DNA from: Prinia subflava
Lineage: Eukaryota > Chordata > Aves > Passeriformes > Cisticolidae
DNA length: 64,000 nt
Direction: 5' to 3'
Assembly (NCBI RefSeq): GCF_021018805.1
Contig: NC_086253.1
Span: forward strand, 11,968,735-12,032,734
Below, piece by piece: positions 37,242 through 49,600 of this stretch; within the stretch, counting starts at the first letter, position 1; each line of letters opens with the position of its first letter. A model generated the notes under the pieces. That model worked only from the letters and a program-made list of their open reading frames with translations. It was not told the DNA's origin and did not search any database. Position numbers and translations under genes: made by a program.

Positions 37242-40181
37242 ACAATGCAGCTGCCAGTTTTGCCCAAATGAGACACAAGTTAACTTTCTCCCAAAGACCT
37301 TCAGATCTACATCTTATTTTCCTAAAGGGTGAATTCATTGCCATCATCTTCATCTGTAGTACAGAGCCAGTACCCAGTGCTGCAGTTTGACCTAAGCTAT
37401 ATTTGACTTCATTGTGGTTTTCTCTGCTGACTGAGCTGTGTCCAGGCATGGCAGGAAAAGAACATGCTGCAGGTAAGGTGACAGAAGTGGACTTGAATTC
37501 TCTGAGAGTGAAGGAAGTATTTCTCCTTCTGTTTCTGACTTTCTCACCAACTGTGCAAAGAAACCTATCTCCTGTCACTTTTTGCTTGTCTGATGGTGTT
37601 GCAGATGCTGTGGGAGGTGTGGGCTGCAGTGGAAATGGGGTGCTATGAGATTAGCAGGTCAACAAACCCCTCCCCTTGTGCTACTTTGCCTTTATTCACA
37701 CTACAAAGCTGCAGCAGCACAAGTCTTGCAGCAGTAGGATGCCACTGGAGTGGTTTTTTCAGCTGCACTGAGCACCCATCCATCCCACTCATGCAGCAGT
37801 AACTTGTGTTGGCACAGCTCGTGTGGTGCATGCCAGGTGCATGTGAGGCATAACAGTTTGGGGAAGCAGCCTACCTGAAGCCTGTCATTCTGAAACCAAT
37901 GTATTGTCACCTCCAGCTTGCCTGGGAAAGGAACCACTACCCTGGAAAAATCCATTTTGGTCAGTTGGGTCTGAAACCTGCCAGCAGAGCTGCTCTGAAG
38001 AGCCAGCTTTTCCTTTGGCTTTGAGCTGAACCACTGCAGAAACATTGCAATTCAGTCTGCAGTGAGCTGAATTGGTTGTTCCCAAAAAAAGAAGAAAATA
38101 AGGCTTTCCATGAACAACCCCTTCTGCTAAGAATTCAAATTCATGTTTCCTATTGCCTGGAGAGTGCCCTCATCGTCAGGCTTCCTTGCTCTTTCTGTGG
38201 TTCAGATATTTTATATGATTTGAATTAAAATAAATTGCTCACTTGGTAGTTCAGGTTTTTTATAGGAAGTAAAATAACACTAGCAGAGAAGCCTGAGGAC
38301 AGTGTGCCCTGGAATAACCTACAGCCTCGCAGGTAAGGCAATCCTGAAATGCCAAGTCTCCATCTGCCTAGTCCTGTTCCGGCCCGTTTGTTATGAGTGC
38401 TGACAGCCAGCAACAGTTGTGGTGATGTAACCCTGAGAGTAGAAATACAGCTGGTTTGTGAAGCTGGGGCAAATTTGACAGCGTGAAAATTCAGAACTGC
38501 TGGTTACAATTTCCTTATTGCATTTCTTGCATGTTTTTGTGCAAGTAGTAATGGTTGCTCACCTCCAAATAAAACTTCCACTCAATGTATGAGGTTTGTC
38601 ATACTTGAGATAGCAGAAATGATCACTGTGTAACTCCTGTTGAGATTCCACTTTTCCTACACACTTAGCAGCATCTTAAACCAAAACCTCTTTGCCTACA
38701 GGCTGGTCAAAGATTCACTGTTAACATGCATTTATTTTTCCTCAGTGAAGTGTCTGTGAATAAATACGTGTGGGTGTTTTGAGAGGCATTTCACGGTTCA
38801 GTGCTCCTGTGTGAACAAGACTGTGCCTGTCAGGTCAATGTGACTCTCCTGTGATGTCTCCAAGAAGCAGCCTAAGCCCCTGCAGCCTGGCTGCTCCTGC
38901 CATGGCACTGCTGAGGGCAGCCTGCAGGCAGCCTGTGCATCCTGAGCTGTGCCTCACCACGGGAGGTGAGGGATGCCCCACCTGCATGGTTACTGTGATT
39001 CCATCAGAGAGATGGCAAGTGCCATTGCTCATGGACAGCAAAACAAAGCAAGGTAAGGGGTGCTTCTCCTACCACCTGGAGTCCATTTCACAGCAATGTC
39101 TCTGCCCCTACATAACCTGTCCTTTAAAAAAACAATAAAACACTACCAGTAAAAAAAATGTGGATTAGCTCATGATCCTGAGCATGCTGCAGAATAGGAA
39201 ACTGCACTTGAGTGTGCTCCCTTTCAGGAACACCAAGCTGGGAGATGTGAACCCAGTGAGGAGCTGCTGTTACCTCAACTACAGCTGGAAGCAGTGCAGA
39301 GCTTTCAGGCTTTCTGAATAGCCAAACTTCTAAAACTTTGCAGCAGGCTATGACCTTTCAATACCTGATGTAGCTCTGATGATCTAAAATGGCTCTTTCC
39401 TATTGCTATTTGCAATAATCTGCTTAAAATTAGTCCCTGTGACCAGCCTGGGAACTGTATTTGTTAATCAAGTGATGTGAAAGGGAAGGCTGGATCCATG
39501 AATTGTTTTCTGAGTGTATTTTGGACCAGTTTGTCTTATGTTACAGTTTGTCTGCTACCAGAGCAATGCAGTTACCTGTTTAAATTCTAGTGTTTATAGC
39601 AAAGCCTGCTAATTCTGCTGCTAAGACTGTACCAAAACTGACAGCTGTCCCAGCCTCTAAGTGTTTCTCTTGGCAATATGCTGGTCTTTGTCCTCAAGAA
39701 CTAAAATCTCAGCCTAGACTGGGTCAGATGACCATCTGCTCTGGGACCCTGTAGCCAACAAAAGCTTGAAGGAAGTCAGAAAAGCAAGCATATAAAGCTA
39801 ATCCTCCTCTGAGTGTTTGCTTCATTACAGTGCTTTGTAATTTCTTGAGAAGCAGCAGCATCTTTGTACTCTGTAGCTCTCAGTGAATTTGTTTGCCATA
39901 CACTTGCCAAGGCGCTTTTAAACCCATGTGAGATCCTGCCACTAATGGCTTCCTGGAGCGAGGCAATGCACAGCTGAATGCACAGTGGCAAAGTGTTGAT
40001 CTAGTCCTCTTGGCATCAGCTATTTCTTGCCATTTAGACCTGGCATGGTTCTCAAAGACCTCACATGGCAACAGCCTTACAGACCCAAGGGAGGGGCAAG
40101 CAGAATTCACTAGCTTGCCACGATTTCATCTTCTTGACATAAACATTTGTCCAAGGAAAATGCTTTGGGGTACAAAATATC

Positions 40182-40207
40182 TACACAGATATGAATCTAT
40201 CTGTGTA
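40182..40207. repeat. 10-bp perfect hairpin
   Basis: TACACAGATA and TATCTGTGTA with a 6-base loop, in intergenic sequence. Confidence 0.8.
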
Positions 40208-41269
40208 TCTAAATATACAATGGCACTAATAACACTGTAGGTGTTACATTTTAAAAAAATAACATATTAGAAATATCACAAATCTGCATTATAAAGACAA
40301 CTGCATAATTAGAACATCAGTCTGGAATAACAGTGATTTAATTCGAGTTGTATCTTAAATCTTGTGTAATTGTCAAGGAGCTCTAGGTACAAGAAGAAAA
40401 AAATTCTAGGCTTAACAGAACACTGGATTTTTTTTCTGCATTTTTAAATATTTTGGGTCAGGAAGTGGCCATTAATTCAGTACTTGCATCTGAATTTTCA
40501 CCTCCCTTAAAAAAATCAGGGATGTCTGAATGCACCATGCTCTGTTCCTTATTTCCTTCCCTCTGCACTTACTACTAAGCTACCAATCGTTATTCATCTA
40601 CTTTTGGTAAAATAATAAATCTCACTCATTTAAACAAAATGACTTTAGGACAGTCATTCATCATGGTTGTGATGAACTTTTCCACAAACTTTCCAGAAAA
40701 ATTTCAGTGATGGCAGTGAGGGCTGTTGGGAGAGGGGTGTATGGGAGATGGAATAATGTTATCCTTGATGTTTAAAAACAGGAAGAAAAAGGCATGACAT
40801 TTTCCCCTAAATTTCTGCAGCGTTTTTGATATGTACCTGTTAAGCACAATCAAACCTCAGTGTTATCCTTTCCAGAATAAAGAGAGGGTGCTTTACAGAC
40901 TTATAAACTGAGTGTTCTGAACTGTGGCTGGTGCCTAGGTATACCTTTTCCCCCTGATTCTCTAACATAACATTGAAGTTCAACAGTATTAACTGCAAAG
41001 CAACTGCTCTGAGTTTTGTTTGGCATTTTCTGCACTTGTTTCTAGTCCAGTTAAACCCTGTCTTGTTCAATCTCTGCCTCACTGACTGACAGCGATGGCA
41101 GGTGTCACACTGTGCCCATCCACACATGACATCAAACGGGAGCTTAGCCCTGGAAACTCAGGGGGACTGAAGTCACCAACGGGGACAAGAGTAGCGGGTG
41201 TTTTGACAGGAGATTGGTAATGTGGCTGTGGGAGAAAAGAAAGGTCTGCAGAAAGTCCATCCCAGGAAG

Positions 41270-41610
41270 GTGAGGCCGATGGGAGATCGGGAGGTGCCCC
41301 CCGGCTCCTCGGCGGAGCCCCGCGCCCACCGCGCCAGCGAGGAGATGCGAGCACCGCCAGCGGCCCGGAGAGGGCACTGCTGCCCTGCTTTTGGGACAGT
41401 CCTGACCTTCCTCCTTCCTAACGCACAGAAAAAGCCATTTCAAGGCGGTCTGGCTAAAGACAGCACAGGGGAGAGCCCATCGGGTAATCAGAAATCCGCT
41501 CGGGTGATTGTGCTGCACCCTGAGTGTGGCAGGAGCCACTGCTGCCCTGAGAGCATCGTCGGCTCTGATGGTGACAGCTCCCTGTGCCACGCGTAAGAGA
41601 GCACTGCAGA
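41270..41610. promoter_or_regulatory. CpG-rich patch (possible small CpG island)
   Basis: The core 41276-41372 is dense in CpG and GC (GGCGGAGCCCCGCGCCCACC and similar) inside AT-rich surroundings. An AAGGTGAGG donor-like site lies at its left edge. It could be a promoter for an unknown transcript, or part of an older ERV next to the LTR-like sequence. No recognisable protein is encoded. Confidence 0.4.
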
Positions 41611-41653
41611 GTGAAACGTGTTCAATCCCACGTGAATACGCTGCTTCTGTTAC

Positions 41654-41835
41654 AAAAAAACCCAGGCCACCCCAGCCCACCCCAACCCACAACAACGACC
41701 CCCCCCAAATAAACAAACCACCACCACAAAAACAAACAAAAAAACCCCACCAAAAACCCAACACCAAAAAACCCCCACAACAAACCCACAAAATAACAAA
41801 ACAAACACAACAAAACCCCCCACCAAGAACAACCC
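41654..41835. repeat. A/C-only low-complexity tract
   Basis: About 180 bases with almost no G or T on the plus strand (runs of CCCC, AAAA and CAA/CCA). The minus strand is therefore G/T only. At 41670-41688 the minus strand carries a G-quadruplex motif, GGGTTGGGGTGGGCTGGGG. Stop-free frames through it (up to 215 codons) are artefacts of composition. Confidence 0.9.
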
Positions 41836-41989
41836 CCAGCTAAAATGTCCAGACTGAGAAAGCAGAGACACCATAGAGCAGAACTGCTGAAACACCAGAA
41901 TCAGATGCTCGAAAGGGTACAATTCAGATTTTTGTTATACAACTGAGATGAAAATTAACCATTTACATTACACATGTGAGACACTAATT

Positions 41990-42584
41990 TTGAAGCTTTG
42001 AGAAAAGCTAAGGTTACAGTTAACAATAGATGTTGCTGATTTAGCTGAAATGAATAGATAAGCTTTGCTGAAATCAGTTAAAAGTTAGAGGATGGTTAAA
42101 AGAAACCGGATGTAAGATAAGCTACCCCGGATTTAATAACTCATTGCTAATCAATACAACACAAGAGCTCCTGTTTCCAGAAATCCACTGAAATAGTCCT
42201 GGAAAACAGGAAACAGAGAGTTCTACCATCCATCAGTCACATCTGCATTGAAAAGCTTGAAAGTTTAGAACGAGGAAGACTCGTTTTACTTCCTCCTTTT
42301 GGTGACCACTCCTCACAAAAGGACCACCGACCCATTTCAGGGAACAAACTATGCATGCTTAATGGCCTTTGTGTCAATTAGCATACGGAGCGGAGAAGAG
42401 GAAGTGACAGGGGTATGAATATGCATTTGTATTTTGTGTATTCAACATTTTTGTAAATAAAAGACTTTGTAATTACCTGTGATCTTGGCAGTGTGCATTA
42501 GGGAGCGATCCCACGCGCTGCCCCGCGTCACAATAAACATACACTTCCTAACTTGAACTGTTAGAGAGTCTTTTGTCCGTCACA
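41990..42584 (+). mobile_element. ERV-type LTR (solo, left edge uncertain)
   Basis: The right end (GAGTCTTTTGTCCGTCACA, ending 42584) has the CA terminus and wording of avian ERV LTRs as I remember them. It is preceded by CGCGTCACAATAAACATAC and a second AATAAA (42456-42461, 42532-42537), as expected for the R/U5 of an LTR. No retroviral gene is present. The left edge is not defined and I found no convincing target duplication. Confidence 0.6.
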
Positions 42585-42753
42585 GTTGAATATTGATATT
42601 AGATCGATATTCGTATTTTAATAAAATCACATGTGTAACAGCCCCAGTGAACTCGTTTGTACGGGAGCCCTTTTGTCTGAGGCAAACTGTGTAACTCATG
42701 CAGTACTTTCCATCCTCCACCAAAGGACAACCTTTTCATTAGCAAAATATATG

Positions 42754-42759
42754 TTTATT
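42754..42759 (-). promoter_or_regulatory. Possible distal poly(A) signal, EVC
   Basis: AATAAA on the minus strand about 850 bases after the EVC stop, and the last before the LTR-like sequence. Two proximal alternatives are at 43317-43322 and 43424-43429. Confidence 0.45.
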
Positions 42760-43567
42760 TTTAAAAAGGCAGAATACTCCCACTGCATGAAAGCTGTAGG
42801 ATTGCTTAAGTGGGGCAATTTATTACACACTACAGGTGCTCTGTACACCCAGTAAGAACTAAGTGCTTTGCATAACAAGAATTTCCCATAGGAAACGTAA
42901 TGAGCATAACCAAGTATATTGGAAACAAAAGGGTGCACTTACAGAAGAAGACTAGAAGCTGAAGTATAAAAAGTGAAAGAGCAAACCAGTTTTCTCTCAT
43001 ATTCTCTAATAGTAACAATTTGAATTATAAGACAAAGGCAGAGAAATACATATATAAAAACCTTTGTACAAATTTTAAAAAGCATGCATAAGACTGGAAG
43101 CACAAAAATTTAACAAAAGAGAGACCAAAAGTCATCTTTTGGTGTACCAGTACCATCTGAAGGCTGTTTACATATTCTCCACATTTTTATCTCTTTTTGC
43201 TAGGCCAAAGTAGCATTCAAAAAAAGACTCAATATACCACATCTCAGGCTCAAAAGTAAACAGTACATCACTATTGTGATGAAACCTTACTGAGGTAAGG
43301 GACCTGGGTCCTCAGGTTTATTCCAAATCTAAAACTGTCTCCCCAGCATATTACTCAAGCAAACTCAAAGAGCTTGTATTAAAGACCTCGTTGTCCCCCC
43401 TTACCAAAACCAAGAGGGAATGTTTTATTAACAGCTAAAGGAAGTTGGAATTGATTCTTGGTCTGCAGCTAAAAAAGATTTATGAGTTATTATTGATTTT
43501 CTTTGTTGTTTCTCAGCAAAGCAGCTCAGTAAGTACCTATAGCTGCTGAGATTCCCCAGAAGAATGC

Positions 43568-43588
43568 CTTGGTACACTGTGTACCAAG
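43568..43588 (-). repeat. Near-perfect palindrome in EVC 3'UTR
   Basis: The arms CTTGGTACAC and GTGTACCAAG flank a single central base. In RNA it could fold as an 8-bp stem with a 5-base loop. It starts 18 bases past the EVC stop codon. Confidence 0.85.
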
Positions 43589-43606
43589 CTCAGACAAAGG
43601 CTTTTA

Positions 43607-43688
43607 CTACCTGCTGCCTTTCTTTTTTAACATCTTTGAGTTTTTTCTTGGTTCAGTCTCCCCTTCATGTGAGCTCTGTGACATGTCT
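43607..43688 (-). CDS. EVC: EVC final exon (human exon 21)
   Basis: 82 nt of coding sequence after TTCTTTCAG. The split Arg codon is followed by [20 protein letters not shown] and KKKGSR, then TAG. It aligns with the human ending (…GNSKKMLKRRSNL). The basic KMLKKKG tail is conserved in character. Phase 2 in. Confidence 0.9.
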
Positions 43689-46600
43689 CTGAAAGAATAA
43701 ATAAGAAAAAATAAAACAAAATTGCAGACAGCTTTTAAAATGCTATACTTCCCTCCTAAACTAAATTAATTTTGTTAAAAGAAAGGTGTTTGCTGTATAA
43801 CTTCTGCACTCGCTGGTTTCAGCTGCCTCTGTTGAGGGTGCCAAAACAAAGCTGCAAAATCATAAATGTTCCTTTGTTGGGTCCCTGCTCCCTGCACACG
43901 TATCCCTTGTCGGCTGTGGGAAAGGAGTGTGTGAAAAGGGCTGATGCCATCAGGGAAAGGAGCCATCTCCTGAAGTCAGTCCCAGGCTGAGGTCACTCAG
44001 GGGATAAATACTTTTCCCCAAAGGCCTGTGGCTCCTGAGAACCAACTGTTTGCTTTGCCTGTCAGCAGGATTTTCTCTGCTCAATATATCAAGCTGCAGT
44101 GACCAGCTGGCTGGTTTGATCTGCCCGTAGTAATCAGCTGGCACCTTTCAGGTTTTTAGCCATTTCTTCTCTAGTTAGCACCCCAGCACAAGCCTACTGA
44201 AACATCTATCAAGAAAATCATTGTTAGAGCTGCTACCCTCATCAGCCAAAGACTGGCATTTGCCTTTATTCCTGAAATAAAGGTGGAAGTTGAAAGCCTA
44301 AATAGGACAGACCATATTTTGGTTGCTACATTTCAGCCTAGTTCAATTGAATTCACTTTGTCTCTACTGATTTATGCTGTCTGTGACTCAGATTTAAATA
44401 AAACTAAAGGAAATCTGGAAACAGTTTTTCTCATTTCTCTACTTTTAATCAAAGCTACTAATAAAATACACAGCGGTACAGACAAGCAAATACAGATGAA
44501 TTTCCCAACTTTAAAAAATGTTATGGGGTAAAAAAGGTTAAGTACACATGAGAAGTAAATATTAAGGAAGCTCAGCTAGTGAAGGCATTATGTTTTTAGT
44601 TTGATTGACATACCTCCTTAAGAAGTAGATTTTGCAGTTTTTATATTTAAAAAAGGATTTTTTATAAATAGCTTTTCACATACCATATTTTTAGTCTCTA
44701 ACATACCTGCGTAAGCCAGAAGTTATTCCATGGGGCTCTTGAATATATTCATGAGAATCATTGTTTTCTGCTGGTTCAGGTGACTGGAAGGTCTGTCTTT
44801 TGGAATTTGCTTTTTCACCTGAATTGCCAAATGCAGTGGATTAAAAGAAAAGAATCACATATAGTAGAGCTTGTTTGGTTTTGATTAGCCTAAAGCAAAA
44901 AATTACACTCTATCACTTCATACATACCTATTATTACTCCAAGGAAATCACTTTACATCAGCCCTGCATACTGCTTTTTTACCACTGGTTAGTTCTCACA
45001 CAGCAGACTGTGAGCTGCCACACTTGCTGAACACTGAAGTTTCCATTTGGTGCAACAGTTGAAAGCCCTATCATACCTTTTCTCAGCAAGTAACTGAAAA
45101 TGGCTTTTTATTACCACCAAACAGAAGAAAGACAGTTCATATTTTTGAATTATTTGAATCAGAACAGCACGGTGTTAAAAGTTCACTGCTTTTAGGGCCC
45201 TGAACTCAGCTTCCACACGTGTCCATGCAGTCACGGCGCCTACCAAGGCAAACAACTCTGCACACTGAGAAACAACAGCTGGGGAGAGACACTCAACTGT
45301 GCAGGTGAGTGAGCTGCTTTTCCCTTTCAGGCACCCATCCTGCCTCTCAGCATCTTTCCAATGCAATGCCGTGTTTCATTCTGATAATGACAGAAACACT
45401 GCACGGCTGAAAGGATGACACTTGTACATTGCATCTGAAATGTGGACTATGAAACACAACTGCTATTCTAAAATATTGTCCCTAAGTATCTCTTGAAGAA
45501 TGAATTAGTATAATTTGTTAAAACTACAGTAAATTCATAAAAATAGATCAAGCTTCCTGATTCAGTACGATTGTACTTTTGAGTAAGTGTGTGGGAGGCA
45601 ATTATTCCATTCTACCAGGAGAATGAAAGCTGGGTGATTCAACTCTGCTGTTCTCCCATGGATTTAGCTATTGAGGTGAACAGAGTAGTTTCTAAAGGAC
45701 ATGATAAAGACATGAAAAATGTTTTGGTTTCAGCAGGGCAAAGCCTTACCTCACTGGACACAATGTAATCTATCAGTTAAAGGCTGCTCTGGAGTAAGGA
45801 AAGGTGACACTCGTCTGTGGCTGTGCTGCTGGAAAACTGGGTGACCTTGAAAGATTTCATCAATTTTGTACATCCCAATTAGGGAAATGGCACTGATGAA
45901 AAATCTCTCCTGAAACTCCAGTGTATTATACTGCAAAACCTGCACTGATTTGTGTAATTATGTGGGGCTTTCTTTGAACAATTCCATATAGCACCAACCT
46001 GCTGGCTTGCTCCTTTTGGAAGGCTTCTTCTTCACAGTCAGTGGAACTCGGGTGAGCACAGCCAGCTCACTCACAAAGTCCTGCTCTGCTTCCTGCACGC
46101 AAGGACAAAGCAGAAGTCACTCAACACAGCTCAGTTCTGGGTTATGGTATCACATGTGGCACAACAAAGCAGGCACGGCACTGCAGAAACACAGGAAACA
46201 ATACTGGAAACAAACGGGAGTGTTCCTGCAAGACAGAGATCAATCTCAGCACTGACTTCAACTAAAGAGACCCTTCCAATCTGTCCCACATTTTTCCATT
46301 GAATGCTTCAGATCCAGGAACCATTTTACCCCGATTTACCCTTAGCTGATTCTCCAACTCGGTTCCTAGGCAGTGCAATCCCTGTAGCTTCTGTTTCAGA
46401 GACTCCAGACGAATTTGTTGCTGCAGTTCAAACCGAGCCAAAATCTTGTTTTGCTGTAGCACTACCCTGGTCAAGAGAAATGTAAATGTATAGATGTTGT
46501 TCAGTGCAAGAGAGGAATACAATTCTGCCAAAGTCTGTTTAGAAGATTTGTAGAGAGAAAGGCTCATTACCAGTATTGGCCCAGCCAGCTTCTGCTGGGA

Positions 46601-49600
46601 CAGAAAATTTTGTGGTAGATTTTTAGATTTACTTATTTTAATAACATGCCTTGTCTGTCCATAGGATACAAGGTCCTTTTGGAGGTCGGAATTACAGGAG
46701 TTTGTAGTGTCCATGCCTGGACTTTGTGAGCTGGAATTCAGCTCTAAAGTTGAAGCCTGCTCTCAAAACCATTGCATGTTTCTAGGGTCAGTTTTAATGT
46801 TTGCTTGCCAAAGGGCCAAGCTGTTCAAAGATCAGGTGTGAGGATAAGGGATTAAGAATCAGGCATTTCATCCAGGGCTCTTCAGTACCAGACTGAGCCA
46901 TCAACATGGGAATTCAAACCTTGGTAACTGAAAGCATTAACAACTGTATTCTTCACTTGCTTTACTTTTCTGGTTAAGGATTATTATTAATACATTACAA
47001 CCTAAATGGCTGCAACTTTTCTGCATCTGTATTTCTTCTGTTTTCTTGCCTGCTCTACCTTAAAGCAATGCTGCCAATCACTCAACAAACTCCTCAGGGA
47101 AGGAGGTAACACAAACTGTTTCTGACATTTACATTTAATGAAGTTGCTATTGTAATGGTCACTGCTGACAGAGGTTACCTTTCAACATTTACTTTTTGAA
47201 CTCACACTCCTAACTTTGCAGCAAGGCAAAAAGAAATAAAACAATAAAACAATGTCAAGTTCATAGGAGTGAGACAAATTAATGTAAGCTTTGTCATTAA
47301 TTTACAAAGGACTAGACCATAAAAGAAATCATAAAGGCAATAGGAAAGTGGGTTTGATTACTGGTGGTTATGAAGTCAGCTTAGATGCTGTGTAGCTACA
47401 TTCTTCAATATCACACCTCTGCCTATGTGAAGGCAAATTTAATTGTATTTTGTTTATTTTGTTTTAAGATACTAGAATAGATTACAAGAGAAAAAAAAAT
47501 AAATGAGACAACACCTAGAAGTGAATTTGTATACCAGAATAAATGATAAATTTTATAATGAATAACTAACAGATCTTTTTTGAAAACCATTTATTACATA
47601 AATCCACTTCTTTACTAATTCAAACAGGGATGAAAAGTGGGCAATATCTTTCAATTAGGAAGAAACAGAATGTCTAAATAAAGATTTAACCTCTTTACAA
47701 TGTCAAAATTGCAGCTGTTGTATTTTTCTGGATAATAAACCAAGAGTAAAGACATAAAATGATTACAAAAATGTACCATGTACATGACAAGCCATAGAGC
47801 TTTTTATGACAACTCACTTCTTTTTAATTGCAGTGCTTTTCATCTGGACTTTTAAGTTTCATTAAATCAGTAATTAATTAAATATGATTTTTATTTAACT
47901 AACATTTAAGGGATACCACTCTAAATTTAGTGCAAGTAATCTTGCTTTTTCAAGGCATTCACTGCAGCCTTCTTTCCATTCTGGGTATTTTTTTGGGCTT
48001 CAAACATTTTCTGTTCATTATGGTACATGTTTCCTGCACAGCAAACTAACAAACACTTTTGATGTTCAAAGTATAAAGGATGGAATGTAATGAATTACAT
48101 TGAGCACTGGTTCCCATCGTACATTTATGTTAAACTTCTTTTAAAATTTGGCCTGTTTTGGCATTGTATTTCATTCTCTCTTTTCAAACTGCCTAAGTAT
48201 AGTTCTTCAATCTGTAACTAATGACCATCAAAAAGTATTAAATAAGAAAGTAATTCTCTGAGATCAAAGGGCAGACATCAATTGGCAATAGGTATTTCTT
48301 TTCCATCAAAGACAAGTATAAAATGCAAACTCAAGACATTTATTCAGCTAGACATTTATGTAGATCTGCAATCACTCACAAAGTTTAAATAGACAGCAGT
48401 GCTGCTGCCTGGTCTAACCTTTGGTGGACCGTGGATGACACATTTAGGAGGCCTTTGGTGTGTTTTTCCTTCAATGCCAGTTCATTCTCTTTATTCTTCA
48501 GTCTGATCCTTTCATTTCTTTCTGCTGAAATAATGTTTTTGAAAAAAATTTCTGCTCAAAATTAAAACCTCTGAGTTGTGACAACCTTCATCACAAACTA
48601 ATCCTGATTCTAGGTAGTCTTTCCAAACTTACAGCTCCTTAGGGATATCAAATACTTCTTACACACTCTGCCACTGTGATCTGCTGCAAAGAGAATACTT
48701 TGTGCGTCATTTAGCTGAGATAGGAATGTCACTGAATTCCTGCTTACCTGCTTCTCCCACTAGGCTAACTGATTAACATGGAATTCAAAGCAGATTTTTT
48801 CTAAAAAACCTCAATGCCTTAAGCAAGAACTGTAATACTAAACAAAAAATGCAATATAAAGAAAACCTTCCACTTAGAGGTGACTTTTTCCTGGGAATGC
48901 CCAGCTTCACAAGATGTCCACTCAGCAGTCAGGGCACTATCCTGGTTGCTTTTGCATGTGCTCACACTCTGGGACTGAGTGCTTCTTTGCTGACCAGGCT
49001 CCTGACTCTTGGCCCTGAAGCCCTGCCTGGCAGCAAGGCCTGGGCACATCTGACAGACAGGACCTTGCACCCCTCTTTTTAAATTAAACAGGAGGGAGAT
49101 GGATGGGTTTGTAACAGAGCAGGGTATGTAACCTTCATCTGGGCAGCATCCAACCTTTTCTGAACCCTCAGAGAGGCTGACAGGCACCCTTGCTACCAAC
49201 TGCACCATCAGGGAGCAGTCACTGAATGTACTCTGGGCTGGGCTGGCTGTGCCAGGGGAGCTGGCTGAGGGTTAACCAGACTAAATTCAGATTTACTAGG
49301 CCAAGGGATGCCAGAAGAAACAAAATCCTCTAGCCTTACATTAAGCACAGTCTCTGGCAGACAGAATTGTCATACAAACCTTGTAAGGATTTCAGATGTT
49401 GAAGCTTTTTTCCTTCATAGCCTTCTGTGATTTTTCCTAATTGCTGGTAGTAGTTTTGCACCAGTCTATTGATATTATTGCTGGTCCCATACACACTTTC
49501 AACAGCAGATTCCACCAGTCTCTCCTGTATCACACAGTACAAGCATTTTCCACATCACAATGCATTTTCCAAACCCCAAACTGTTTTGATCTGTTTAAAC

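Larger units (their letters stand above)
36936..42734. other. Gap between the CRMP1 and EVC 3' ends
   Basis: About 5.8 kb between the convergent genes. Recognised contents: a small hairpin (37088-37111), a short GTACTTACTG repeat, a CR1 3' end, a hairpin at 40182-40207, a CpG-rich patch, an A/C tract and an LTR-like sequence. From 37242 to 40181 and from 40208 to 41269 I see no gene. Confidence 0.75.
42735..43606 (-). other. EVC 3'UTR (estimated)
   Basis: On the minus strand, AATAAA occurs at 43424-43429, 43317-43322 and 42754-42759, giving 3'UTRs of about 0.2, 0.3 and 0.87 kb. I drew the longest. A 21-base near-palindrome lies just past the stop. Confidence 0.45.

Noticed and set aside
41222..41596. 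124-codon plus-strand open frame in the CpG patch
   Set aside because: GC-rich DNA has few stop codons; no splice partner or recognisable protein.
41144..41791. 215-codon minus-strand open frame
   Set aside because: Much of it crosses the A/C tract and is rich in Gly, Phe, Val and Trp only because of base composition; no domain is visible.
48819..49208. 129-codon minus-strand open frame in EVC intron 16 as a possible extra EVC exon
   Set aside because: EVC exons 16 and 17 join in phase without it, and no similarity to EVC is seen.
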